DNA of 64,000 nt. It comes from a virus. This document shows positions 8,093 to 15,780 of this stretch, piece after piece (positions within the stretch are counted from its first letter, which is position 1; the number at the start of each line of letters is the position of its first letter). The position numbers were made by a program, and so were the translations under genes. The stretch is from the IMG/VR virus record IMGVR_UViG_3300047462_000154, positions 1-64,000 of that record. One strand, given 5' to 3'. Under the pieces are notes generated by a model. That model ran no database searches. It was not told the DNA's origin and saw nothing but the letters and a program-made list of their open reading frames with translations.

Positions 8093-8244
8093 TGTCACGA
8101 TATCATGAAGATTCAGAAGAAGCAAGAATATTAATGCAGAGAAAACAAAAACAAGATGAATTAAATAAAATAAATATTGAAAAGCCATTAATAATAATTG
8201 GATGGTTATTTACATTTTTTTTCTTATGGATATGTTTTCATTGA
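8092..8244 (+). CDS. 50-residue membrane peptide
   Basis: The frame starts at the TAATG overlap and ends with TGA at 8242-8244. The first 30 residues are charged (MSRYHEDSEEARILMQRKQK) and the last 19 are strongly hydrophobic (PLIIIGWLFTFFFLWICFH), so it looks like a tail-anchored membrane peptide. Its stop overlaps a TTG start for the following gene. Confidence 0.45.
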   Translation: MSRYHEDSEEARILMQRKQKQDELNKINIEKPLIIIGWLFTFFFLWICFH

Positions 8245-8768
8245 CTTGTATAGTTGGATTAGTCAAAAACGGCAAAATAGTAATGGGTGCAGATTGTTGT
8301 GCTGCTGATGAAGATTCATTTATTGTTGCTAAAAATACAAAAATTTTTAGAAAAAAAGGCATGATTATAGGCTGTGCTGACAGTTTTAGAGTAATTAACA
8401 TAATTAATTATATGTTTGTACCGCCAGATTTAACACCTAATTATTTTGAATATATGATTGTTTCGTTTGTTCCAGAATTACAAAAATCATTAGAAAAAAA
8501 CAAAGTAGATTGTGCACATGATGATTTTGGTATGAATCTTTTGGTTGGTATTGATGATATGTTATTTGAAATTCAATCAGATTTTTCCATTACTTTTGTG
8601 CCATCATGGGGAACAGCAATAGGTTCTGGTGGAAATACAGCAAGAGGAAGCTTGTTCACAACCAAAGATATGAAATTATCTGGTTCACAAAAGGTATTAA
8701 AAGCTTTAGAAGCAGCAGAGGCATGCATCTTGAATGTCAAAGGACCGTTTGAAATACTGGAAAACTAA
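8241..8768 (+). CDS. Proteasome-beta/HslV-like Ntn hydrolase
   Basis: Starting at TTG 8241, which overlaps the upstream TGA, the protein begins M-T-C-I-V-G-L-V. This places a threonine directly after the initiator, as required for the N-terminal nucleophile of proteasome-beta and HslV peptidases. KNGKIVMGADCCAADED follows, matching the family's Gx-V-x-x-GxD strand-turn. A glycine-rich AIGSGGNTARG (near residue 127) is in the position of the family's AxGSG motif. At 175 residues it matches HslV in length. Longer starts at 8202 or 8226 would bury the threonine. No HslU-like ATPase is in the window, so a host partner or a stand-alone role is possible. Confidence 0.65.
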   Translation: MTCIVGLVKNGKIVMGADCCAADEDSFIVAKNTKIFRKKGMIIGCADSFRVINIINYMFVPPDLTPNYFEYMIVSFVPELQKSLEKNKVDCAHDDFGMNLLVGIDDMLFEIQSDFSITFVPSWGTAIGSGGNTARGSLFTTKDMKLSGSQKVLKALEAAEACILNVKGPFEILEN

Positions 8769-9111
8769 TGGAACGATATTTTAATGATGATTATTATGCT
8801 ATAAAAATAAGTAAAAATTTTATAAATGGTTTACACTATAAAAATTCATTTTATGGTATATTTGTTTTCCTGGTCAAGTAAAATTAACAGTAAAAAATCA
8901 AAAAACAAATGAAGTAAAAAAACCAAAAATTCATAAATTGCTAAGAGATATAGATTTAAAAAGATTAGATTGGGATAAGAAAGATATTGAAGATTTGCCA
9001 GTTTTCTTAAGTTATTATACAAGATTTTTTCTTGAAATAGATTGTCAAGAAGCAGAAAAACAAAATCCTGATATTACTTTTCGAAGAACAATGAGCAAAT
9101 TATTGAAGTAA
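8768..9111 (+). pseudogene. Frameshifted hypothetical gene
   Basis: The frame starts at an ATG overlapping the upstream TAA and reads MERYFNDDYYAIKISKNF for 37 residues before TAA at 8879. Another frame then continues without a break from about 8868 (PGQVKLTVKNQKTNEVKK) to TAA at 9109-9111. The switch lies at or near TTTGTTTTCC (8861-8870). Joined, the product would be about 114 residues; it has no recognised family. A one-base indel, natural or technical, is the simplest explanation. Confidence 0.45.
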
Positions 9112-9195
9112 TGGTGAGGAAGGAAGGAATTTGCACCTTCACAAAATTAATGGCTGTTTTACAGACAGTTAGGCTCACTCGTGCCCAGCTTCCCC
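9112..9195 (-). tRNA. tRNA-Tyr (GUA)
   Basis: The minus strand folds as a tRNA with acceptor GGGGAAG/CTTCCTC and a seven-base anticodon loop CTGTAAA (anticodon GTA). A variable arm of about 12 bases fits the class II form of bacterial tRNA-Tyr. The T arm is GAAGG/CCTTC. A73 and an encoded CCA are present. It is the last of three clustered tRNAs. Confidence 0.85.
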
Positions 9196-9205
9196 AAAAA
9201 TTAAA

Positions 9206-9281
9206 TGGTGCAAGGGAGTGGAATCGAACCACTGACACTCGTAACTTCAATACGATGCTCTACCAACTGAGCTACCCTTGC
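9206..9281 (-). tRNA. tRNA-Phe (GAA)
   Basis: The cloverleaf is complete: acceptor GCAAGGG/CCCTTGC, D stem GCTC/GAGC, anticodon stem TCGTA/TACGA around loop TTGAAGT (anticodon GAA), T arm AGTGG/CCACT, and ACCA encoded at the 3' end. Confidence 0.93.
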
Positions 9282-9302
9282 ATTGTTGCTGTATTTTTTG
9301 TT

Positions 9303-9378
9303 TGGTGAGAGTGGAAAAGATTTGAACTTTCAACCTTCGAGTTTGGAATCCGACGCTCTACCGTTGAGCTACACTCCC
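9303..9378 (-). tRNA. tRNA-Trp (CCA)
   Basis: The anticodon loop is TTCCAAA (anticodon CCA). D stem GCTC/GAGC and a T arm GAAAG-TTCAAAT-CTTTT are present, with ACCA at the 3' end. The acceptor pairs as GGGAGTG/CACTCTC with one unplaced base next to the T stem, and the anticodon stem has one mismatch, so this copy is less regular than its neighbours. Confidence 0.8.
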
Positions 9379-9381
9379 AAA

Positions 9382-9413
9382 ACAAAAAACCCGCTCGGCA
9401 ATCGCCAGCGGGC
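9382..9413 (-). terminator. Rho-independent terminator upstream of the tRNA cluster
   Basis: CCCGCT (9390-9395) pairs with AGCGGG (9407-9412), with an inner GGC/GCC stem and loop AATC. On the minus strand TTTTTTGTTTTG follows. It would stop transcripts coming from the right, just before tRNA-Trp, so the tRNAs need read-through or their own promoter. Confidence 0.75.
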
Positions 9414-9545
9414 TATTAAAATTCAAATTTTAAGAGAATATTATCCCCCAAAACCCTCATGATTTGCCCAGCCAGCAGCATTGCCGCAAGTATATCGCGT
9501 GCTTGTAAATCGCCAGAAAAGGGCAGTTTGAGTGTTCATAAATAC
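9388..9545 (-). ncRNA. Candidate structured small RNA ending at the terminator
   Basis: This gene-free stretch is clearly richer in G+C than the surrounding sequence. It ends at a strong terminator and has a possible promoter just upstream on the minus strand (TTGACT at 9569-9574, TAAATA at 9546-9551, 17-base spacing). CTGGCGATT occurs twice within it, once inside the terminator stem. No known RNA family is recognised. Confidence 0.3.
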
Positions 9546-9570
9546 TATTTAGCAAAGTTGCTCAAACAAG

Positions 9571-9977
9571 TCAACATATAAAATCCATTACTAATTTAAT
9601 TAAAGCAACATCTTCTTTTGTTTTCGCAAAAATATTTACTGAATGCATATTTAAATAAAATCTTGCATTTTTATCCGCATTAAAAAGTAAAATTGGTTTA
9701 TTTATTTCATAAGGTGTCACATCATAATATGAAAAAATACCATAACCTTTTCCCAAAAAATCATCATAAATTATATAATGTTTTTCGCTATTATCAACGT
9801 TAAAAGCTTTAAAACCATTGGGTATTTCTTTAATATATCCATCGTGAATTTCTGTAAGTTGTGGATATATTTTTCCACACAATTCTGTTTTAATTGACCG
9901 GCATAAAATAATTTTATGGCATGATAAAAATTAAGTATATCGGGGTCTTCAGTAAATGAATAATGTGCCCAAATCAT
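9571..9977 (-). pseudogene. Frameshifted small protein of the local paralogous family
   Basis: Two overlapping minus-strand frames together make one protein. MIWAHYSFTEDPDILNFYHA starts at 9977, and KIYPQLTEIHDGYIKEIP continues in another frame from about 9880 to the stop at 9571. The switch is at the A-run near 9865-9875. The combined product of about 135 residues ends with FAKTKEDVALIKLVM, the C-terminal pattern shared with other small proteins here. The start overlaps the stop of the upstream membrane peptide as ATGA. Confidence 0.5.
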
Positions 9978-10120
9978 TTAAAAAACATGATTCTTATGCA
10001 AAGAAAAAATGCTATAGCAAACATAATACCGAAAACAATGAAAACGGGTTTCATATTTATTTCTGGTATTTCTGGTCTGCTATCAAAATTGAAACCATTT
10101 TCAAGAAATATTTTTAACAT
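9974..10120 (-). CDS. 48-residue membrane peptide
   Basis: The frame starts MLKIFLENGFNFDSRPEIPE and has one strong hydrophobic segment of about 20 residues (VFIVFGIMFAIAFFLCI), ending in a short basic tail. It overlaps the next gene as ATGA. A TATAAT-like -10 lies about 40 bases upstream. Function unknown. Confidence 0.45.
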   Translation of the reverse strand: MLKIFLENGFNFDSRPEIPEINMKPVFIVFGIMFAIAFFLCIRIMFFK

Positions 10121-10239
10121 GCAAAAGTTCCAAAAATGTTGAAAAATTATAGTCTTAGCAAATAATCTTTAAGGAGTTTTTAATTTGAATGTCAATATTG
10201 GACTTGACAAGCATTTCAATATTTGTTTTATTGTCATGG

Positions 10240-10328
10240 TCAATTGCTACCTCACTGGATGTGAGTGGTCCTGACATGTCTTCGCGGACAACCCGCCCAA
10301 CATGAGTCCGAAGCTATTGTTGGGCGGG
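10240..10328 (+). other. GC-rich structured element overlapping the Nudix gene end
   Basis: In a strongly AT-rich setting this segment holds several inverted repeats. A perfect 11-base-pair stem pairs CCCGCCCAACA (10292-10302) with TGTTGGGCGGG (10318-10328), and CTCAC/GTGAG lies near 10250-10265. The long stem spans the Nudix stop codon. No T run follows directly on either strand, so it is not a standard terminator. It could be an RNA 3'-end element or a plus-strand small RNA; TTGACA lies upstream near 10203. No known class is recognised. Confidence 0.4.
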
Positions 10329-10817
10329 ACGCGAATATTCAGAAATTTTTTCTTTTATTATTTTAAAAGATTTTTCATCTTTTAATAAAGCAACCAATCC
10401 AAAATGTAATGGTTTTGGTAAATTATCTAATCCACACCAAATAAAACCTTGATTTTCCCAATCTAATCTGGGAGTGAATTCATTATCAACAATTGCCAAA
10501 TAATTGTAATATTTGAATCCTGGTTTTGAAAATACATATAATGGTTCTACTTCTATTTGACCATGATATCCTGTTTCTTCATTAATTTCTCGAACCAATG
10601 CTTCTAAAGGATTTTCTTTAGAATCAATTGCACCACCCCATGAACCCCATGTATTTGGCTCTTGCACAGCATCAGAACGATGGGCAATTAATAATTTACC
10701 AGTATCTTTTGCAAGAATAATACATCCAGCCCCAACACTTCCCCAAAACCCAGTCTTGTCGATTTGTGCAGCATGTTTGGCATCGTCATCGCCTTCAAAT
10801 AAATCAATAAGTTTCAT
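10314..10817 (-). CDS. Nudix hydrolase with a packaging-type leader
   Basis: The 167-residue protein has a complete Nudix box (G-x5-E-x7-R-E-U-x-E-E-x-G-U) in GGAIDSKENPLEALVREI followed by NEETGY, about residues 60-83. Nudix enzymes hydrolyse nucleoside diphosphates linked to another group, such as NADH, ADP-ribose, damaged dNTPs or RNA caps; the substrate cannot be told. The first residues MKLIDLFEG look like the leader found on several possible head-internal proteins. A role handling ADP-ribose would fit a genome with many ART-like proteins, but this is inference. It is the last gene of a minus-strand unit from 13471. Confidence 0.85.
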   Translation of the reverse strand: MKLIDLFEGDDDAKHAAQIDKTGFWGSVGAGCIILAKDTGKLLIAHRSDAVQEPNTWGSWGGAIDSKENPLEALVREINEETGYHGQIEVEPLYVFSKPGFKYYNYLAIVDNEFTPRLDWENQGFIWCGLDNLPKPLHFGLVALLKDEKSFKIIKEKISEYSRPAQQ

Positions 10818-12674
10818 TTAAGCATCTGGTATGAATTTCTTGGCTTGTGCAAGAACGTTATCATGATTGTATGCAGTAATTTCATCACCTTCTGGATTTC
10901 TTACACTAATGATTTTAATCAAAGGCGTATTATTTTTTAAAGAAAATGATGCGGTTCCTGTTCCATGCAAACCGCTATCTTTCCAAGGGAAATTATAAGT
11001 GCCAGAATCGTTTCCATGAATTTCATCATGGAAACTATCATCTTCTGATTCTGCTTCATTTACTTTTTTTTTTAGTTTCTTTGTAAATGCAAAAGGTGCT
11101 TTTTTATCAGATACAATTTCTTCTTTTGTTTTTTCTTCTTTGATGTTTTTTGAAACCGCCTGATTGATATTATTTTTACCAGTTGCTTTCCAATTTTTTT
11201 CTTTTTTTGCTTCCATCAAATTTTCATATTTTGCAAGAATTTCTTGTTTCTTTGTTGGATTAGAAAATAATTTATTCAATAAATCCTGCGCTTCAGTGCC
11301 TTGAATTGAAGCACTTTTGCCGGTTTCGGTATCATTAATCGTGACATTACCCAAAGTATCTTCTTCATAACCATAACGGTCATCTGAATTCATGGTATTG
11401 TGATAATCTTCTGTAAATAATGAATAATTTTTTTCATCAGCATGAGATAATTTTGTTGATAATTCATTCATCATAAAATCCAAATCGCTTTTTGAAACAC
11501 CAAGTTTATTTGCAACTTTGACTTTTGCTTGTGGTTTGAAACCTTTAAGACCAGCAATAATTTCATCATCTGAAATACCAGCATCATTTAAAATTTCTTG
11601 AAGTTCATCCAATTTCATATTGGTTTTTAAATCAAGGTTTTCGTCCAAATTGGAAGGCATATAAACCCATCCAGAAAAAGTGGGCTTATCATACTCACCA
11701 ACCCAATTATCGCCTTCCATGGCTCTCCAAAGCCATCCATCACCATCACTATAATTAGGAGGGTCTGGATATTTTACAATATATGCATCAGGATGATATT
11801 GTTTTACTGCTTTTTTCCAACCTTCATAATCATCATTGAACATTTTCTTTTCTTTTGAATCTTCTTGCAAAGTAACATCTTTCAATGAATTATCTCCATA
11901 ACGAGGATTATTCATTTTGTTTTTTAAATCGGCTTTTCCTTTATCAACAAATTCAATTGGTTTAAATGTTTTTGTTTCAATATCATAATAATCATCAGTG
12001 CCATAATCGTATTCTGATTCTTCTTTCACTGGTTTTTTATTTTTTGAAGATTTAAACGTTTTTGTTTCTTTATCATAAAAATAATCATCTTGTGATTCAT
12101 CTAATTCATCATCTTTAGAATCAAAATCTTCAATCAGTTTGCCATTAATCAAATTATATAATGTGCCTTTTTTTTCTTTACCAAAAGCTTTTGCATCATC
12201 TAAATCATCAAATCTTTCTTTTTTTAAATGACTTCCTTCAAACCAATTTACACAATATGGCGCATCGGCTGCTCCTAAACCTTCATCAATTAATTCTGGT
12301 TCAATAGGACCATGTTCAGCATATTCAACATCTGATGGCGTTAAATCAGCAGGACCATCTAAATCTTCTTCAACAGGAGATGATACATTATTTCTTAAAT
12401 CTAAAACCATTTGTCCAAAATCGTCTCTTGCCATTTTATTAACAACATGATGCCATTTTTTAGCAAAATAGAAAATATCATCTTTCAATGATTTTAATTC
12501 AGCTTTTGGAAAACCAGTTGCTTCATGCATTGAAAGAAATTCAAATATTTTATTTGCCAATTCTTTATCGTCTTTGGTTCCCATCGAATCTAATTTATGT
12601 GCTAAATCAGATAACTTTGTTGAAATATCGTGATGACCAAACATTTCTTTTAAATATTGTTTAAATTCTTTCAT
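10818..12674 (-). CDS. Large acidic head-internal or polyvalent-type protein
   Basis: The 618-residue protein starts MKEFKQYLKEM, very like the capsid-targeting peptide of T4 internal proteins. The rest is highly charged and modular. An internal repeat (YFYDKETKTFK near 200 and YYDIETKTFKP near 235) is visible, together with short repeated linkers rich in K and E. No enzymatic motif is seen. It lies immediately upstream of the Nudix gene and overlaps the next gene by four bases. A head-internal role is inferred from the leader and neighbours only. Confidence 0.5.
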   Translation of the reverse strand: MKEFKQYLKEMFGHHDISTKLSDLAHKLDSMGTKDDKELANKIFEFLSMHEATGFPKAELKSLKDDIFYFAKKWHHVVNKMARDDFGQMVLDLRNNVSSPVEEDLDGPADLTPSDVEYAEHGPIEPELIDEGLGAADAPYCVNWFEGSHLKKERFDDLDDAKAFGKEKKGTLYNLINGKLIEDFDSKDDELDESQDDYFYDKETKTFKSSKNKKPVKEESEYDYGTDDYYDIETKTFKPIEFVDKGKADLKNKMNNPRYGDNSLKDVTLQEDSKEKKMFNDDYEGWKKAVKQYHPDAYIVKYPDPPNYSDGDGWLWRAMEGDNWVGEYDKPTFSGWVYMPSNLDENLDLKTNMKLDELQEILNDAGISDDEIIAGLKGFKPQAKVKVANKLGVSKSDLDFMMNELSTKLSHADEKNYSLFTEDYHNTMNSDDRYGYEEDTLGNVTINDTETGKSASIQGTEAQDLLNKLFSNPTKKQEILAKYENLMEAKKEKNWKATGKNNINQAVSKNIKEEKTKEEIVSDKKAPFAFTKKLKKKVNEAESEDDSFHDEIHGNDSGTYNFPWKDSGLHGTGTASFSLKNNTPLIKIISVRNPEGDEITAYNHDNVLAQAKKFIPDA

Positions 12675-13471
12675 TTTGCTTGGTCTCCAAATGTTTTAGA
12701 TATCACTACACGATTGCCGTTTTCGTCACGAAATACTTTAGATATAACTCTTGTTTCATCATTTTTATTACCCATAACCGAAGTATCAGGAATAAGAATT
12801 TTCAAATCTTTTTCCGTTGGTTTTACTTTGATACCAGGAATATCTTTATTGAAATCAACAGCATCTTGAACAGGTTCTTGGTCTTCTCTTTTTGGCATAT
12901 TCAAGAAATTAAATAAAGTATTTTCTGATTTGATTTTTGCATCACGTCTTGCATCTCTGATTTTATTCAAATGATACAAGAATGCATTATTATAATCATT
13001 ACCAAATAAATGTGAACCATCTTCTAAATTGCCGTTACCTTCAACATATTCTGGTTCATTGCTCAATAAAGCTTCTGGAGTTAATTTTCTTTTTTTGGCT
13101 TCTGCATTAATTTCTTCAATAGCATTCAAACGCAATGTTTCAATTTCAGTTGGGTCATTTTTTGTTTTTACAATAACATAACGTTCTGGTGCATCTAATG
13201 CTTTTCTAATATCTTCTCTGATAACCATTGGTTCTGCTGGCATGTTGAAAACAAAATCAACAATCCAAACTTCTGCATTTTCAACTTCTCTATCAAAATC
13301 TAATGGAGATTTTTGTAAAATAGTTTTTTTAGGAACTGAAATAGAAATTGGGTCATATTTCATGACAACTCTTTCAATTCTTGTCATTGCCTCATCATCA
13401 ATAGGCACAACAGTTTTTAATCTCATTGCATATGTTTTGGCTGAATCAGCGATATATTTCTTTAAATCCAT
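12671..13471 (-). CDS. Conserved phage protein, probable virion component
   Basis: The 266-residue protein begins MDLKKYIADSAKTYAMRLKT. Its first 115 residues resemble a protein seen next to structural genes in marine T4-like phages, from memory of the pattern of PLDFDREVENAEVWIVDF. The last 120 residues are variable and polar. It is the first gene of the unit with the 618-residue protein and Nudix gene. AAAAGG precedes the ATG. No function is known to me. Confidence 0.5.
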   Translation of the reverse strand: MDLKKYIADSAKTYAMRLKTVVPIDDEAMTRIERVVMKYDPISISVPKKTILQKSPLDFDREVENAEVWIVDFVFNMPAEPMVIREDIRKALDAPERYVIVKTKNDPTEIETLRLNAIEEINAEAKKRKLTPEALLSNEPEYVEGNGNLEDGSHLFGNDYNNAFLYHLNKIRDARRDAKIKSENTLFNFLNMPKREDQEPVQDAVDFNKDIPGIKVKPTEKDLKILIPDTSVMGNKNDETRVISKVFRDENGNRVVISKTFGDQAK

Positions 13472-13623
13472 GTGAAAACCCTTTTATGTATTTATTTATT
13501 GTTATTATAAAATCTGTTTGCTACTACTCTTAAAAAAATAAAGGCTTGTATAAATGCGTTTATCAAAAAAAAAATTATAAAAAATTTTCAACAACTTCTT
13601 CACATTTCAATCGCATTCTTAAA

Positions 13624-13895
13624 ATGGAAGATAAAGAAATAGTTAAACAAGGATATGATGCATATTATGCGGGTGTTTCTCCAGACCATTCACCATATAT
13701 GAATCGTTACGGAGATAACAGAAATGCTTTACCTGATTGGATGCTTGACCTGATTGGATGCTTGGATGGTCTTTGGCGTATAGAGAACAACAACGAAATG
13801 AGGATTTGAAAAATGAAGAAAATCTATGGGAAAAACTTGATAGTGGAGTTTTGGGAACCGAAAAAGATGAAATTATCAAAAATTTTTTGAAATAA
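13624..13895 (+). pseudogene. Ribosome-modulation-factor-like gene interrupted by a 17-base duplication
   Basis: The frame reads MEDKEIVKQGYDAYYAGVSP and then NALPDWMLD before it is thrown out of phase. Removing one copy of a 17-base tandem repeat restores a single frame of about 84 residues, with PDWMLGWSLAYREQQRNEDL and a natural stop at 13893-13895. The restored GYxAyxxG ... PY ... WxxGWxxA pattern resembles ribosome modulation factor, which inactivates 70S ribosomes by dimerisation. The start codon lacks a clear ribosome site. Confidence 0.55.
13731..13764. repeat. 17-base perfect tandem duplication
   Basis: ACCTGATTGGATGCTTG occurs twice in direct succession (13731-13747 and 13748-13764). 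Because 17 is not a multiple of three it breaks the RMF-like reading frame. Confidence 0.95.
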
Positions 13896-13910
13896 ATTTA
13901 CATTTATGTG

Positions 13911-13938
13911 TTGACAAATTATTGAATTATGATATAGT
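13911..13938 (+). promoter_or_regulatory. Strong sigma-70-like promoter
   Basis: TTGACA (13911-13916) and TATAGT (13933-13938) are separated by 16 bases. The transcript would begin shortly before AAAGGAG and the ATG at 13961. Confidence 0.85.
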
Positions 13939-13960
13939 TTTTATAAAGGAGATTGTGAAA

Positions 13961-14533
13961 ATGGAATTTGATATTTCTGGGTCTGCAAAAGAATTTACCA
14001 AAAATCCTCGTTCTTTAACAGAAGATGAGAAAACCAAAATTATTAATCTTGGTAGGATTGAAGCTGTCAAATTATATCGCTCTGAACCAGGAAAACGACT
14101 TGCGGATGAACAGAGAAGAGCGATATTGGCTCAAAACAAATCCAATATTGAATACGATTTTACACAAATGGTTCCTGAATTGGTTCATGAATTAACACAT
14201 GCTTTGGATGATAGACGTTCAAAAGGAAAATATGTAAAAAATTCAAGGTCTATTCATACAAAAAATATGTTAAACAATTTAGAGAATGATTATTCGCAAG
14301 AAAATGTTCAAGCAAATAATCAAGCTTGGTCTGATGCGTATTCAGTTGACCCAGCAGAAGTCAATGCTTGGTTTCAAAGTGCTGTTGCTGCCAGTAGAGA
14401 TTATTTAAATGCAAGTTTTGAAGATTATAAAAGAGAATTTTCAAATCATTATATGCATTATAGAATACTTCCAAAAGAAGAACAAAAAAGATTGATGAAA
14501 AGATTGTATGCCGAATGGAAATCTGAAAATTAA
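13961..14533 (+). CDS. Zincin-type metallopeptidase-like protein
   Basis: The 190-residue protein carries HELTH in LVHELTHALDD (about residues 71-81), the HExxH zinc motif in which two histidines bind zinc and the glutamate activates water. DPAEVNAW about 50 residues later can supply the third ligand. This is a short stand-alone zincin domain of a type common in phages and not tied to a known substrate. The start at 13961 follows AAAGGAG and a strong promoter. The gene converges on a minus-strand unit with a four-base overlap. Confidence 0.7.
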   Translation: MEFDISGSAKEFTKNPRSLTEDEKTKIINLGRIEAVKLYRSEPGKRLADEQRRAILAQNKSNIEYDFTQMVPELVHELTHALDDRRSKGKYVKNSRSIHTKNMLNNLENDYSQENVQANNQAWSDAYSVDPAEVNAWFQSAVAASRDYLNASFEDYKREFSNHYMHYRILPKEEQKRLMKRLYAEWKSEN

Positions 14534-14955
14534 TTCTTCCAAAAAGGATTATCACAAACGAGACCTTCTTTATATCCTTCATCTGAACAATTACAATAAT
14601 TTGGTGAACAATGAATATAATAATTGTCTAAATTATCAAATAATTCATAAATTTCTTCAATTTTTTTATTTTCCAAAAATTTTTTTAATTCTTTGCCTCT
14701 ATTAGTTAACCAAGAATATCTTAGAGACGTGCCATATTCTATCAAATCTGCTTTACAAAAAATATTAATTAAAAGCCATGCTGTTGTTGGCGTAAGATGA
14801 TTTTCAAGTGTTTTGTAATCAATTGTTCCTTCAAACGGACACAATCCAAAAAAATCTTTGGTTGCTGGAATGGTATACATTTCACCAGTGCCGTATCCAT
14901 AGCCAAAAACATTTGATTCCCAATCTATAAAATTTTCTTCGATTGTTTTTTTCAT
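14530..14955 (-). CDS. Conserved-looking phage protein with a Cys-rich C-terminus
   Basis: The 141-residue protein has a central FGYGYGTGE near its start, TAWLLINIFCKADLIEYGTS in the middle, and a C-terminal HCSPNYCNCSDEGYKEGLVC that could bind metal. The pattern recalls a widespread phage protein of unknown function. The start is placed at ATG 14955, next to the upstream stop; a GTG three codons earlier is possible. Confidence 0.55.
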   Translation of the reverse strand: MKKTIEENFIDWESNVFGYGYGTGEMYTIPATKDFFGLCPFEGTIDYKTLENHLTPTTAWLLINIFCKADLIEYGTSLRYSWLTNRGKELKKFLENKKIEEIYELFDNLDNYYIHCSPNYCNCSDEGYKEGLVCDNPFWKN

Positions 14956-14956
14956 T

Positions 14957-15325
14957 TTAACCACACAATTTGTAAAAAGTTGAAAAATTTAAAAAATCTT
15001 TTTCATGTTTAAAAGCAACTGCAAGATACTCTTTTTCGTTATGAAAACAAAATTCTTTTATATTAACTATGTTTTTACAAAAATCAACAACTTGTTTATG
15101 ACGTTTCAAATTCATTCTAAAATTCTCACATCCAATTAAATCCAAATCTGTTAATACATCATATTCAAATAAATAATACAAATAATTGTAATTTTTACAA
15201 TATTTTAATTGAAAATGATAATGTATCGCAATCATTTCCAAATTCAAAAATGTCGTAATATTTGATTTTTCTTTGGTAGAAATATTAAAAATCACGTTTT
15301 GTTTTTCCCTAACCTTAATTCTCAT
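14957..15325 (-). CDS. Small hypothetical protein
   Basis: The start at 15325 (MRIKVREKQN) overlaps the upstream stop as ATGA. The 122-residue product is not recognised; its C-terminus (AVAFKHEKDFLNFSTFYKL) loosely matches the terminal pattern of the local family of small proteins. Confidence 0.45.
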   Translation of the reverse strand: MRIKVREKQNVIFNISTKEKSNITTFLNLEMIAIHYHFQLKYCKNYNYLYYLFEYDVLTDLDLIGCENFRMNLKRHKQVVDFCKNIVNIKEFCFHNEKEYLAVAFKHEKDFLNFSTFYKLCG

Positions 15326-15654
15326 GAACATAATTTCATTTTTACACCGCGATATAATTTGTAATCATAATCAAAAATTACATGTGGTGGCATTGGCACA
15401 GAAAATGGAATATGTATTTTTTTATTTTGCCAATCATTAAAAGAACTATGTTTTCTATCATTAAAATTTGTATGAGAAGAACAATCTGGACATTTTACAA
15501 TGTATTGAACATTGCCATTAAATGCTTCATATATCTGATATTTCACATGTTTATTATCACAATATACACAAGGAATTGGTTTCTCTTCTCCAGTAACAAT
15601 ATATTCGTTTACCAGCATATCTTGGGCTTTTTCATAATATTCTCTTTTGAACAT
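15322..15654 (-). CDS. Small zinc-ribbon-like protein
   Basis: This 110-residue protein has two cysteine pairs, CVYC (residues 29-32) and CPDC (55-58), spaced as in a zinc ribbon. No other motif is seen. The putative promoter at 15660-15688 leaves almost no leader before the ATG. Confidence 0.5.
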   Translation of the reverse strand: MFKREYYEKAQDMLVNEYIVTGEEKPIPCVYCDNKHVKYQIYEAFNGNVQYIVKCPDCSSHTNFNDRKHSSFNDWQNKKIHIPFSVPMPPHVIFDYDYKLYRGVKMKLCS

Positions 15655-15659
15655 TTCTT

Positions 15660-15688
15660 ATTTTGACATTCTCTCAAATCTGTGTCAA
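15660..15688 (-). promoter_or_regulatory. Putative promoter giving a leaderless or near-leaderless mRNA
   Basis: On the minus strand TTGACA (15683-15688) and CAAAAT (15660-15665) are 17 bases apart. The expected start point coincides with the ATG at 15654. Confidence 0.5.
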
Positions 15689-15698
15689 ACATAATTTG

Positions 15699-15767
15699 TC
15701 CAAGACATGGTTCTTGGCAGTCCCAGCCTCTTACCTATCCCTGGAATTATGTTCCAGGGATTTTTTT
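15699..15767 (+). ncRNA. Candidate small RNA with two hairpins
   Basis: Between divergent genes lies a compact segment with a perfect stem CCAAGA/TCTTGG (15700-15717) and then a terminator hairpin with seven T. No plus-strand gene precedes it, so the terminator must serve a short RNA of about 70 bases. TTGACA at 15663 and CATAAT at 15690 are 21 bases apart, which is too wide for a standard promoter, so the promoter is unclear. Confidence 0.45.
15737..15767 (+). terminator. Strong rho-independent terminator
   Basis: ATCCCTGGAA (15737-15746) pairs perfectly with TTCCAGGGAT (15752-15761) around a five-base loop, followed by TTTTTTT. Confidence 0.92.
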
Positions 15768-15780
15768 GCTAAATAATTAC

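Noticed and set aside
8241-8768. Phosphatase partner (PP2C) for a VWA-kinase triad
   Set aside because: The N-terminal pattern is that of a proteasome-beta-like hydrolase, not a PP2C, and the gene is on the other strand and distant from the VWA operon.
9111-9308. Plus-strand frame over the tRNA-Tyr and tRNA-Phe genes
   Set aside because: It is the reverse complement of two tRNA genes.
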